Shown: positions 37,737-46,568, counted from the stretch's first letter. The stretch is 64,000 nt of DNA from Gammaproteobacteria bacterium UBA3067 (GCA_002366835.1 DFBZ01000018.1:3360-67359); one strand, 5' to 3'. The notes: generated by a model not told the origin, from the sequence alone. Program-made: numbers and translations.

Positions 37737-38177
37737 CTAGTAACTTAATGTCTGCACATCATCCTCCATTAACCTTGATAACGTCGTACTTGAACCACCA
37801 ATCTTAATACCCTTTAACATGTCAGCCTTATCCACACCGTTGCCTTTCAAGCACATTGGGCAGACATATATCTCACCCCCAGCGCTCATAAATTTATTCA
37901 TAAGGTCATGAACGGTTTCGCCACGCAACTTTGCCATACCGGCAATAGGAAAACTGCTATCGACATAACGTGTGGCACCAAGACTAATGTTAACGAGAAC
38001 AGGCACCTTATGTATATTTCTCACCATCGTTCCAACGGTAAATGCACGCCTAACCTTAAACAGGTCGTCACTCGATAAGTCAATAAATAGGCCTTTGCTA
38101 TCAGCCATCACAGAACCCGAAACAACCATCAGGCATAACACAAAAACAGCAGAAGTTTTTTTGATCATATTATTCAT
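37737..38177 (-). CDS. Secreted DsrE/DsrF-like protein
   Basis: About 146 residues with a signal peptide (cleavage near SVMADSKG). The mature part is a DsrE-like domain: KGLFIDLSSDD at the start, then PVLVNISLGATRYV, a GETVHDLMNKFMSAGG helix and a CPMC pair in YVCPMCLKGNG near 108-116. DsrE-type proteins handle sulfur transfer. The ATG at 38177 has AAGGG 9 bases upstream. It lies 20 bases after the broken cytochrome c gene in the same orientation, so both probably belong to one periplasmic redox operon. Confidence 0.8.
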   Translation of the reverse strand: MNNMIKKTSAVFVLCLMVVSGSVMADSKGLFIDLSSDDLFKVRRAFTVGTMVRNIHKVPVLVNISLGATRYVDSSFPIAGMAKLRGETVHDLMNKFMSAGGEIYVCPMCLKGNGVDKADMLKGIKIGGSSTTLSRLMEDDVQTLSY

Positions 38178-38197
38178 AAAAATCAACCCTTATTTAA

Positions 38198-38662
38198 TTA
38201 TTGCTTAAACTGTGCATGACACGAAACACAGTAAGTCATGGTATTTCCCAAGGCAGCTAACGAGTTTTTCATATCCCCTTTAGACAGAACCTCACCTAGC
38301 TCATCGGCACTTTTGTGAAAACCAATGCCCGTCTTTTTGAAGACTTCATTCTCAAAGCGATTACACATTGATTCCATTCCACCCGTTAAGCCCAATTTCT
38401 AATGGGCAATTTGCGATGCTCCTTCAAAGTTTTCTTTTCCCAGCTGCACAACGATCTCTTGAACTGCTGCCAGATGAGCACGCATATTTTTCAGCTGGTG
38501 CAGCTTCATCGCGGGCGGCAAGTTTAAGGAAGTTCTATTGTCTGCGCTGTGTTCACCATGATACATCGCGTGATGCTTCTTCTCATCTTTTGCTGTGACC
38601 ACCCCAGCCATCAATAAAAGCAAACCCTCGCCCACGTTTCTTAGCTTCATTGTTAGATTCAC
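38198..38662 (-). pseudogene. Cytochrome c-type gene interrupted by an amber codon
   Basis: One continuous minus-strand frame is cut by a single TAG at 38399-38401. The upstream 87 codons give a signal-peptide-like start and LNLPPAMKLHQLKNMRAHL. The downstream 65 codons read on in the same frame as GLTGGMESMCNRFENEV and end in CVSCHAQFKQ, a C-terminal CxxCH heme site as in cytochrome c' and c556 types. The stop follows SQIAH, where a Gln or Glu codon would fit, so one CAG-to-TAG change explains it. Without readthrough the product lacks heme. Everything else looks intact, so the mutation is recent, or a sequencing error. Confidence 0.75.
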
Positions 38663-38787
38663 TCCAAGTCAGTAGAGTTCAAACAGCCTGCTAAGACCTC
38701 TCTGATTAATCATCGCAAGGCCCCTTTTTCATATAGAGAATAACCCTACATGACTTTTACTTTATACTTGGGGATGAACCTTTGTAA

Positions 38788-38801
38788 TTGATAAAACGCA
38801 A
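38788..38801. promoter_or_regulatory. Weak candidate FNR-type box
   Basis: TTGATAAAACGCAA has one perfect TTGAT half-site and a partial second half (3 of 5 matches to ATCAA). It lies about 130 bases upstream of the broken cytochrome gene and downstream of the FNR-like regulator gene. The regulator's recognition helix keeps the FNR residues, which makes this site worth noting. Confidence 0.25.
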
Positions 38802-38871
38802 TTTGAAAAAGTAAGCAGTGAGGCAAATTGTCGCAGTCAAAGCTATCTTTTCTGGGGAGATTTAATGCTCT

Positions 38872-39573
38872 TTATTGAACTAATGAGCGAAGTGATCTTT
38901 CATCGGCCAAAGCCTGATTTGTACCCAATACACGAAGAATTCCCTCACTTCGCAAACGCGCAATAATTCTACTTGCTGTTTCGGTAGTAATGGCCAGCAT
39001 GGCTCCCATATCTTCACGGGACGGCAAATAAAACTCGTCTTTCTTGCTCAGGGATGCCAAATATAGTAGCAAATGAACAACACGAGCCTGCGCCGACCCG
39101 CTTGAAAGTTCTTCAATCCAAAAGTCGGCATCCATAGCCACCTTGGACCAACGAGCCATTAGTTGCCGATACAGGCGTGGGCTGCGTTGACTTATACTTT
39201 CAATCTCAACGATAGGGATCCTACAAACCAGGGCAGTATCCAAAACCTCGGCATAGTGTGCATAGGGTTGATTATCAAGCGCCTCGATACCCACTAAATC
39301 ACCCTGACTCAATAACCTTACAATTCGTTGTCGGCCATCGTCCGTGAACTTCACCAGCTTAATTAGGCCGCTACGTAAGGTATAAACATAGTCCGCTTGA
39401 TCGCCAGCTTTAAATAGGTATTCGTTCGTTTTAAATTCCAGCTCGGTAATAGGATGATGGATAAGGTCGAAATCAGCTTTATTTAAGTCTGCAAACAACA
39501 CCAGCTCTCGAATGCCGCATGACTCACACCTCCGCGCCTGCTGCCACGCCTCGTCAATCACTTCTATTTTCAT
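38872..39573 (-). CDS. FNR-like Crp/Fnr-family regulator with an incomplete cluster motif
   Basis: A 233-residue regulator with an N-terminal cysteine segment, a cyclic-nucleotide-type beta roll (about 30-140) and a C-terminal winged helix. In E. coli FNR four cysteines (20, 23, 29, 122) bind the oxygen-sensing [4Fe-4S] cluster. Here Cys16 and Cys19 match 20 and 23, Cys117 in LVCRIP matches 122, but the position of 29 is Val25. The recognition helix reads TETASRIIARLR, keeping E-x-x-S-R as in FNR, so TTGAT-type sites are expected. It neighbours the cytochrome and DsrE genes. Confidence 0.85.
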   Translation of the reverse strand: MKIEVIDEAWQQARRCESCGIRELVLFADLNKADFDLIHHPITELEFKTNEYLFKAGDQADYVYTLRSGLIKLVKFTDDGRQRIVRLLSQGDLVGIEALDNQPYAHYAEVLDTALVCRIPIVEIESISQRSPRLYRQLMARWSKVAMDADFWIEELSSGSAQARVVHLLLYLASLSKKDEFYLPSREDMGAMLAITTETASRIIARLRSEGILRVLGTNQALADERSLRSLVQ

Positions 39574-39797
39574 AAATACTCCATCGAAGGCATTATTTCT
39601 TTTATTGCTCCCATTCCTCGTTACGCCTCGTGCTTAACACTACAGGAAAAAAAAATCGACCTAGCCGTATCGAGCTTTGCTTTGCGGCAGGTGCGGCACA
39701 CTGAATACTTTTCAGCCAGCTTTATTCAGCAGAAGGAGCACCCCTTGAGGGAAATGATATGGGCTAAAGTCTTGTATCGAACACAAGATTTTACGAT

Positions 39798-40292
39798 TTA
39801 CGGTTTAGGAGCGGAAGCAGATGTCCGCTCAAATACGGCCTGAATAAGCATTGCGTCACTACTTGCCCGATGGCGCTGCAGGGCCAACTCTTCCACCACT
39901 CGCGCGCGGGTGGGTTCCCAAACGTTAAGTTGTTGATCACTTAGAATTCTTCTTAAGGATTCGACCTTAAAACCCTGCAACAGCTCTGCCTCATCGTAGA
40001 GCTTGCCAATCCAGCTGGCGTCGTAACTCCAGGCATCGCTATACACCGTTTGGCCAAGCAGGATGCGATTGAGGCACTCTGCCACCTCCCTGATGGGCTG
40101 CCCCTTTTCCATAAGCAATTCGCGACTAATGCCATGCAGTGATTCTGCTTTAGCATCCCAGTGAACCCAGCCTTGTTCTGGCTTAATCAAATAACAGTGC
40201 GTAGTGCGATCACTTAATACAACACCAATTTCAATCGGGTAACTACCTAGCCCAAAACCCGAAGCCTCTACATCAATAATTACGGGAGCCAT
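39798..40292 (-). CDS. DEDD-type 3'-5' exonuclease domain protein
   Basis: A 164-residue DnaQ-like exonuclease domain. The first acidic pair is in IIDVEASG (residues 5-12), a middle Asp is in YSDAWSYDASW (about 84-94), and HRASSDA (about 140-146) supplies the catalytic His and last Asp of the DEDDh pattern. The protein is short and contains only this domain. It probably degrades DNA or RNA from the 3' end; target unknown. It lies 97 bases downstream of rnr on the same strand, the position where rlmB is often found in relatives. Confidence 0.8.
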   Translation of the reverse strand: MAPVIIDVEASGFGLGSYPIEIGVVLSDRTTHCYLIKPEQGWVHWDAKAESLHGISRELLMEKGQPIREVAECLNRILLGQTVYSDAWSYDASWIGKLYDEAELLQGFKVESLRRILSDQQLNVWEPTRARVVEELALQRHRASSDAMLIQAVFERTSASAPKP

Positions 40293-40389
40293 CTTATAAC
40301 CTGAAAAATTCTCTTAAAACTAGCCCCCTGCTTGGGGCGTAAGAAGAAGCCTAGACGATTGTAAGGCACCCCGCTCACCTTAAGCGAAT

Positions 40390-42960
40390 TTATCTGCGTG
40401 GTGACTTCTTCGTGGTTTTGGAGGTGCTAGTAGCTTTGGAAGCACTGCCGGTTCTAGACGTATTTGTCGCTTTAGCGCTACCACTTCTCGATGCCTTGGC
40501 GCGCGGTTTACGCGCTGGTTGTTTTCTTTCTTTACTGGCAACCTCGCCTTTTTTTGCGGAACTGGCAGCAGTCTTTCTGCGTGGTTTTTTAGTGCTCTTT
40601 TTCTTGCTCTTATCGCTTGTCTTTGCGGTATTTGCTTTGCTAGAACGCGTAGACTTGCCGCCCTCCCCCTTAGGTTTAGAGCGCCGAGAAGGTCGCCTTC
40701 GTTCCTTGCTGGAACTGCTTCCCTCTAACTCAAAATCGATTTTACGGTCATCGAGATTTACCGCCGCAACACGCACTACCACAGGGTCCGCCAAACGAAA
40801 CCGCCGCCCGCTGTGCTCACCCTCAAGACTGTGATTGGTGGCATTAAAGTGATAGTAGTCGTTCTCCAGATTGGAGATATGTACCAAGCCCTCTACATAC
40901 ACATCAGTCAGCTGGACGAAAAAACCAAAGCCCGTCACGGCGCTGATAATCCCTTCGTAGGTTTCACCCACTCGATCCAGCATAAACTCACACTTCAGCC
41001 AATCGTCCACATCGCGGGTGGCGGCATCGGCTCGACGCTCTGAGTCGGACAAAAGCATACCGAGTTCGACCATCTCCTTGTCACCGTAGGGAAGATGCTG
41101 AGCTTTGGCCAGGCGCTCGGCCCCTTTCACCCTTTCTACATTCGTGGACTCAACACGGGAGCGAATAAGGTAACGCAGCGCGCGGTGTAGTAATAAATCA
41201 GGGTAACGTCGAATGGGGGAAGTAAAGTGGGCATAGCTACTATAAGCCAAACCAAAATGTCCCTTGTTTTCTGGGCTATACACCGCCTGCTTCATGGATC
41301 GCAGCATTACGGTTTGCACCAACTCCTGCTCGGTGCTTCCCTTTAGCTCACTCAACAAACGTTGATAATCTTCAGGGGCAGGTTTTGTTTTTCCTCCGAG
41401 AGAGCGCCCCATGCTGTTTAGGAATTCACGCAAGGCCGTCACCTTTTCTTCACCGGGTACTTCATGTACGCGAAACAAACCCGGCAGGTTATGCTTCTCA
41501 AGGAAACGCGCTGCAGCAACGTTTGCACATAACATACATTCTTCGATGATCTTATGCGCATCGTTACGGTGCACAGGCACGATTTTTTCAATCTTGCGGC
41601 TTTCACCAAAAACAATACGCGTTTCGGTGGTATCAAAATCAATGGCGCCACGCTGATCACGACTTTCACGCAACACGTGATACAAATTATGCAGCTCTTC
41701 AATGCCTGGGCGTATAGTCGGATACTGCGCATCAAAGCCACCTTTTTCTGCTTCACCACCCTCCAACATTGCACCCACCTGGGTGTACGTGAGGCGCGCT
41801 TTAGAGTTCATCACCCCTTCATAAAATTTATAACGACTAAGACGACCGGCGGCACTGATGCGCATTTCGCACACCATACATAAACGATCCACCTGGGGGT
41901 TTAGGGAGCATAAGCCATTGGATAAAACTTCCGGCAACATGGGAATAACCCGCTCAGGAAAATACACCGAGGTGCCCCGATGCACCGCCTCTTGGTCTAG
42001 CGCCGAGCCAGGAACAACATAGTGGGAAACATCGGCAATGGCCACCAACAGCCGCCAGCCACCGCTGCGGGTTTTTTCACAATACACCGCATCGTCAAAA
42101 TCTCGCGCATCCTCGCCATCAATGGTAACCAGATTGAGATCACGCAAATCGACGCGCTTCTCTTTTGCAGCTTCCGGCACATCTTTACTATAGGATTTCA
42201 TGTCCTTTACTACAGAACGAGGCCATTCATTGGGAATACCATGGGCACGAATCGCCACCTCAATTTCCATACCCGGAGCCATGTGTTCGCCCATTACCTC
42301 CTGAATCATCCCTCTGGGGGGTGAGCGAAAGGTGGGTTGATCTTCAATCTTCACCACAACAAATTGCCCGGGCTTGGCACCGCGTAAATCTTCCTTGTTG
42401 ACCAAAATGGACTGAGTAAGGCGCTTATTATCCGGCAAAACAAAACAGGCACCCGCCTCACGCTGCAAACGCCCCACCACCTCTTGCGTGTTACGCTCAA
42501 GCACTTCAACGATCATCCCGTCTCGTCGCCCCCGACGATCAACACCCTTGACACGAGACAGCACCCGGTCGCCATCAAAAACACCGCGCATTTGCCCAGG
42601 GGATAGAAATAAATCAGCGCTGCCGTCATCCGGCACCATAAAACCAAAACCATCCCGATGCCCCAAAACCCTTCCCGGCACCAAATCCACCTTATCCACC
42701 GGTGCATAAGCGCCACGGCGCAGACAAATCACCTGGCCGTCACGCTCCATAGCCCGCAAGCGACGCCGAAGTGCTTCGAGCTGATCATCCGTCGTTAGCT
42801 TAAGTCCCTCGGCAATTTCCCGCTGCTGCTGAGGTGCGCCCGCTTTTTCCAGATGGGCAAGAATAAACTCCCTGCTCGGAATCGGGTTCTCATACTTTTT
42901 AGCCTCACGCTTGGCATGAGGGTCTTTCACACCAGAGTGGGAGGTTTTTGATTTTTTCAT
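40390..42960 (-). CDS. rnr: Ribonuclease R
   Basis: An 856-residue 3'-5' exoribonuclease that digests structured RNA. Order: winged-helix domain (about 20-90), two cold-shock OB domains (about 95-240), RNB catalytic domain with DGEDARDFDDAVYC near 290, S1 domain (about 655-740) and a long Lys/Ser/Ala/Thr-rich basic tail (about 750-856). The start is placed at the ATG giving MKKSKTSHSG; the frame is open 25 codons further but those residues do not fit. Divergent from tRNA-Leu, a neighbour of rnr in pseudomonads too. Confidence 0.95.
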   Translation of the reverse strand: MKKSKTSHSGVKDPHAKREAKKYENPIPSREFILAHLEKAGAPQQQREIAEGLKLTTDDQLEALRRRLRAMERDGQVICLRRGAYAPVDKVDLVPGRVLGHRDGFGFMVPDDGSADLFLSPGQMRGVFDGDRVLSRVKGVDRRGRRDGMIVEVLERNTQEVVGRLQREAGACFVLPDNKRLTQSILVNKEDLRGAKPGQFVVVKIEDQPTFRSPPRGMIQEVMGEHMAPGMEIEVAIRAHGIPNEWPRSVVKDMKSYSKDVPEAAKEKRVDLRDLNLVTIDGEDARDFDDAVYCEKTRSGGWRLLVAIADVSHYVVPGSALDQEAVHRGTSVYFPERVIPMLPEVLSNGLCSLNPQVDRLCMVCEMRISAAGRLSRYKFYEGVMNSKARLTYTQVGAMLEGGEAEKGGFDAQYPTIRPGIEELHNLYHVLRESRDQRGAIDFDTTETRIVFGESRKIEKIVPVHRNDAHKIIEECMLCANVAAARFLEKHNLPGLFRVHEVPGEEKVTALREFLNSMGRSLGGKTKPAPEDYQRLLSELKGSTEQELVQTVMLRSMKQAVYSPENKGHFGLAYSSYAHFTSPIRRYPDLLLHRALRYLIRSRVESTNVERVKGAERLAKAQHLPYGDKEMVELGMLLSDSERRADAATRDVDDWLKCEFMLDRVGETYEGIISAVTGFGFFVQLTDVYVEGLVHISNLENDYYHFNATNHSLEGEHSGRRFRLADPVVVRVAAVNLDDRKIDFELEGSSSSKERRRPSRRSKPKGEGGKSTRSSKANTAKTSDKSKKKSTKKPRRKTAASSAKKGEVASKERKQPARKPRAKASRSGSAKATNTSRTGSASKATSTSKTTKKSPRR

Positions 42961-43094
42961 TTTTTCAAGCCTGAATAAGTGGGCATGGGGGAAATCAGTG
43001 AGCTGGCAGCAAATGACGCGCATGGGAAAGAGCATTCCATTCTACCCGCATTTCAATATCTTATAGGACACTATTAGCAATTAATGAAGGGAAT

Positions 43095-43123
43095 TTGACA
43101 ATTCAGCCCAAGATGCGTACATT
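43095..43123 (+). promoter_or_regulatory. Sigma-70 promoter of tRNA-Leu
   Basis: A perfect -35 box TTGACA (43095-43100) and a -10 box TACATT (43118-43123) are spaced by 17 bases. The discriminator TCGCCCG is GC-rich, as in stringently controlled stable RNA promoters. The tRNA begins 34 bases downstream. Confidence 0.75.
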
Positions 43124-43156
43124 TCGCCCGTTCCGACTTCGGGATAAGCACATCAC

Positions 43157-43243
43157 GCCCAGGTGGTGAAATTGGTAGACACGCTAGCTTCAGGTGCTAG
43201 TGATCGCAAGGTCGTGGAGGTTCAAGTCCTCTCCTGGGCACCA
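43157..43243 (+). tRNA. tRNA-Leu (CAG)
   Basis: Eighty-seven bases including an encoded CCA. The acceptor stem pairs GCCCAGG with CCTGGGC, the anticodon stem CTAGC/GCTAG encloses loop TTCAGGT with anticodon CAG, there is a long variable arm as in class II leucine tRNAs, and the T loop is GTTCAAGTC. The DNA downstream is full of mobile-element debris, so the 3' end may have served as an integration site, although I found no second copy of it. Confidence 0.96.
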
Positions 43244-44200
43244 CTATTAAGTCATTGTTTCTATTTGATATATAGCCTAGCAGAAGCACTGAAAACTTTC
43301 CCTCTATTTTTGTATTTTTGGCTCTGTGACCAAATTGTGCCCATATCGTGACCAAACCCCTCGGTTTGCTATGGGCAAATCACATGATGTTCATACCTTA
43401 AAACTGTTCTCCAGAAGCTCCTCTCAGGCACCATCCAAATCGCTAATGCTAACCACAATGGTGGTCGATGAGCCGTTAAAGGCTGTGACTGGCAGGTGGC
43501 TGCAATCGGCTGATCGCTGACCGATAGATTTAAGCTATTAGCAGCGACTCCTATGACATCGCTGTAGGTGATTTCAATCGACTATTGAAAAGAATAGCTT
43601 GCACGACATATCGATGTCAGACTCAAAAGAAACTGCGGCCGTTACGTTACCGCCCTGACCATGGCTACCAGCTAAAAGATAAGGCTAAAGTTAAGCGGCA
43701 TATTGATTAATATCATCCATGCATCAAGTTATAACCACAGCTAAACATTCTAATGAAAATGCAAATATTAAACTCAACCAGGAGGTATGGTTTTGACGAC
43801 ATTTTTTCTAAAGCGTCGCTAGCGGGCACCCATAGTTATTTCCATCACCACCAGGTTTTCGAGGCGTCCTTAAATTTATTTTTTAATATATTAATTCAAT
43901 ACTTGACCCGTTTTTATCGTGACCCGTTTTTATCGTGGAAGGCAACCTGACGACGGGAGAGGGTCTTCGCCCAGGTTTCCCCTCTTTTTACAACAACCCC
44001 GACAATAAGAAAAGGAGGGATAGGAAGATAAACACTCGCCATCACATTGGCAGACAGTGAAAGATTACGCCCTTCACTGGGAACGGTGCTGGTACTATTT
44101 TCGACATCGATGGTTTTGGGTTTTCCAACGATGTAGGTGGCTTAAGTTTTTTCGTTTAATATATAAGCTCACAACTTGCCCCCTTTTTCTTATTTCTTCT
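43244..44200. other. Non-coding mobile-element debris after tRNA-Leu
   Basis: About 950 bases with only short, unconvincing ORFs. It contains GTGACCAAA-type repeats (43325, 43351), a 16-base perfect tandem duplication at 43904-43935 and stretches related to the ACTTGACCC repeats further on. I cannot assign an original gene. It is probably a decayed island edge. Confidence 0.45.
43904..43935 (+). repeat. Perfect 16-base tandem duplication
   Basis: TGACCCGTTTTTATCG occurs twice without a gap. The preceding ACT makes ACTTGACCC, the core shared with the repeats at 44212-44255 and 45868-45900. Confidence 0.8.
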
Positions 44201-44211
44201 AAAGCGTCAAT

Positions 44212-44255
44212 ATGATACTTGACCCCTTATCCTATATGATACTTGACCCCTTATC
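44212..44255 (+). repeat. Tandem ATGATACTTGACCCCTTATC repeat
   Basis: The 20-base unit ATGATACTTGACCCCTTATC is present at 44212-44231 and 44236-44255. An inverse relative (with AAGCGTCA next to it in both places) lies at 45868-45900 beside a RAYT transposase remnant, so these are probably RAYT-associated repeats. Confidence 0.7.
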
Positions 44256-44280
44256 TTCTTTTAAAAAGAATTGCCGAGGA

Positions 44281-44650
44281 CAGACAGAGCGCCGAGATAA
44301 ACCGGCAAAAGATTGGAGGTGCAATCCTTCTACTTAGTAAGGAGTAATTACCCGTTATGACCTTGAGTCATGAGCCGCTGCCCATAAGGTTAGGGGTTAA
44401 GCGTTGACAGAGGAATGTGCAGGCTCTGTATTGAGTTCCGAAATCATAAAGAGAGAGCGTTGACCTTGTTGTCTGAAAGGGAAAACAAAATAGCCATCCA
44501 GCATTATAGTGAACTTACTGGCTGGCTCTCCGGAGTCGTAGACCTGGTTGCATGTACGAACGTCTTTTGTGCGGAACTCGGGAGATCTTGTTATTGGCCG
44601 TTGCTGTTCCGGTAACGACAGTTTTGGGGTGAAGCCCAAAACTGGATAAT
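44281..44650 (+). ncRNA. Possible group II intron 5' remnant
   Basis: About 370 bases without a usable ORF but with RNA-like structure: GATTG-GAGGTG-CAATC near 44313, a perfect 10-base stem CAGTTTTGGG/CCCAAAACTG with a GTGAAG loop at 44619-44644, and segments (for example TGGTTGCATGTACG and CTCGGGAGATCT) that I associate with the untranslated 5' domains of bacterial group II introns. No reverse transcriptase/maturase gene follows, so it would be a truncated copy. The assignment rests on memory of such sequences and is tentative. Confidence 0.35.
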
Positions 44651-44878
44651 AGGAAGTTGGACAAGATAATAGTAGTGAAAACGTGACCCCCATAATTAGA
44701 GAACCCTGACTCTGCTTTATCATGTGCCTATCCTCATAATCTGTATGAACTCTCTAGATTTATAGCGTTATTCCCGTGCTTGACCTCAAATTCCCCTTAA
44801 GGCTAAATACGCAAAGTTTCCACGCAGTATTATCTGCTGGGGTGTAACTTTTTGATTATGTGAGTGGTATTTCTAAAG

Positions 44879-45673
44879 ATGGACACATCAAACTTACAGC
44901 AGGTTTTTTTGCGCGTCCGCTCAAATAAGGTTTTTGAGCTATTTGTTATTTTTGTCATTGTTTTTTCGGCGCTTGTAGTGGGTGCCAAAACATATAACCT
45001 GCCAGATTCATTTTTTATTTTAACCAAATGGATGGATCTGGGAATCACGGCGATTTTTCTTACAGAAATAACAATTCGTTTCTTTGGAGAGAAGCACAAA
45101 AGCCAGTTTTTTAAAAATGGCTGGAATGTATTTGATACCCTGATTGTAATAGTGAGCCTTATTCCAATAGATGACTCGGAAATAGCTTTGGTTGGGCGGC
45201 TTGTGCGTGTTTTCCGCGTTTTAAGAATGGTTTCTATTATCCCTGAATTGCGCCTGCTATTGAATTCATTGCTGAAGGCACTACCACAACTTGGTTATGT
45301 TTTACTTTTAATGTTTATTATTTTTTATATTTACGCCGCCTTCGGTGCGTTGTTTTTTGCCAAGATTAATGCTGAGCTTTGGGGTGATATAGGTATATCC
45401 ATGCTGACATTGTTTCGAGTTATGACTTTTGAGGACTGGACCGATGTAATGTATGAAACCATGTCGGTCTATCCACTGAGTTGGATATTTTATTTAAGCT
45501 TTATTTTCCTTACGGCATTTGCCTTTCTGAATATGGTTATTGGTATCGTCGTTAATGTATTGGACGAAGAGAGGGCTGAAATGGAGCAGCAGGAAAACCC
45601 GCAGCCCAGCTTGCAAGAGATCCAGGAGCAGCTTAACAGGCTGGAAGATCGTCTGGCAGGCCTGGCGCGCTGA
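44879..45673 (+). CDS. Voltage-gated-type ion channel (BacNav family) with acidic filter
   Basis: About 264 residues with six membrane segments and a pore loop, the single-domain layout of NaChBac-type channels. S4 carries four Arg at every third position (in GRLVRVFRVLRMV). The selectivity filter at 45425-45445 reads TFEDWTD, with acidic residues at three positions where NaChBac/NavAb sodium channels have ESW-type filters; engineered Ca-selective versions carry Asp there. After S6 comes a helical C-terminal tail with a heptad-like end. The start is uncertain (ATG 44879 or GTG 44864), with no clear ribosome binding site. It sits inside mobile debris. Confidence 0.85.
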   Translation: MDTSNLQQVFLRVRSNKVFELFVIFVIVFSALVVGAKTYNLPDSFFILTKWMDLGITAIFLTEITIRFFGEKHKSQFFKNGWNVFDTLIVIVSLIPIDDSEIALVGRLVRVFRVLRMVSIIPELRLLLNSLLKALPQLGYVLLLMFIIFYIYAAFGALFFAKINAELWGDIGISMLTLFRVMTFEDWTDVMYETMSVYPLSWIFYLSFIFLTAFAFLNMVIGIVVNVLDEERAEMEQQENPQPSLQEIQEQLNRLEDRLAGLAR

Positions 45674-45867
45674 CGTCAAGGTAGCCTCTCTCTGCACCTT
45701 GATTCCACAACTAAATCTTAACTTGCTAGAAAGTTAGATAACTAAAGATAAATCATTAGTTGCAGTTATTATGGGCTTTCGGTCTGACTGGGATACGATG
45801 AATGGTTGGCTCATTGCTTTCAACCGTTGTGGACTCAATTCTCATTGCAATGTCTAAGAAGAAAGAG

Positions 45868-45900
45868 GAAAAAGGGTCAAGTATCATTTTGACGCTTTTT
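45868..45900 (-). repeat. Inverted copy of the ACTTGACCC repeat
   Basis: On the minus strand this reads AAGCGTCAAAATGATACTTG followed by ACCCTTT, matching 44202-44227 on the plus strand. The two copies face each other across the ion channel gene. It lies immediately after the stop of the RAYT remnant, as expected of RAYT-linked repeats. Confidence 0.65.
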
Positions 45901-45906
45901 CCTCGG

Positions 45907-46105
45907 TCAATCCTCTACCATCAAATACTCAGCCTTCTTAAGCAACTTCCGATCATTATCCATTAACACTTTCAGTTTACCAATAGTCGTCGGAATGCTG
46001 CCTGTTAAATGCTTCAGCAATACTCACAAGCGACTGACCACCTACCACCTGACTAAGATACATCGCAACTGATATGCTCACCTCATCAATACTATAGGTG
46101 TTCAA
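45907..46105 (-). pseudogene. C-terminal remnant of a REP-associated (RAYT) transposase
   Basis: On the minus strand the reading SIDEVSISVAMYLSQVVGGQ, then SLVSIAEAFN, shifts frame and goes on as TGSIPTTIGKLKVLMDNDRK to a stop at 45907. This pattern (a DnaA-like helix-turn-helix tail: Tyr-Leu, Ser, G-x-S-L-x-x-I-A-x-x-F) is typical of the C-terminus of Y1/RAYT transposases. The catalytic N-terminal part is missing and one frameshift is present. Confidence 0.6.
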
Positions 46106-46345
46106 TGAGCAAGCGTACAAGGGCCACTTTTAAGCCCCTATTTAGGCTAAAATCAGTCCAGCTGGTTGTTAATCAAAATTACAGTGTTCGAGATGCCGAC
46201 GATGCGATGGGTGCTGGCAAATCAACGATGGGCAAATGGGTTCGCCAGCTTCGTGCGGAGCGAGATGGTAAATCACACTAGGCCGCCCCGATGACGCCAG
46301 ACCAGCGAAAATTCGAGAGCTGGAGAAAAAGATCAGGCGTATTTA
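46105..46345 (+). pseudogene. IS3-family OrfA remnant
   Basis: An ATG begins MSKRTRATFKPLFRLKSVQL and continues with a helix-turn-helix segment (DAMGAGKSTMGKWVRQLRAE) typical of IS3-type OrfA. A TAG interrupts it at about 46279, after which MTPDQRKIRELEKKIRRI follows in frame, and homology ends near 46345. No OrfB integrase remains. Positions 46346-46568 contain no gene I can identify. Confidence 0.75.
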
Positions 46346-46568
46346 CGGAGTTTCCGAATGTAACTGTCGCTGAGGATACGGTGAGTTTGTTGCCGTGGAA
46401 CTATTAAAGCAGACGGCGAAAAATTACTACTGGAGGGCATGCACTATATACGTCCTTTTGGTGGACTAAAGATTCTATACCAATGAAAATTCATTGAACA
46501 ATATCTGGGGCACTTTTCACGCGATACCAATAGTCTGAGCATCCCTATGGCAAGCGGAGATATTTGTC

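Noticed and set aside
38399..38401. Amber codon read as pyrrolysine or other recoding
   Set aside because: No recoding signal or suppressor gene is visible here and a CAG-to-TAG mutation is simpler.
40412..40834. Long plus-strand ORF opposite the end of rnr
   Set aside because: It is the complement of the Lys/Ser/Ala-rich RNase R tail; its Leu/Arg-rich composition is a by-product of that repeat.
43163..43351. Short ORF over the tRNA-Leu gene
   Set aside because: It reads through the tRNA itself and has no coding character.
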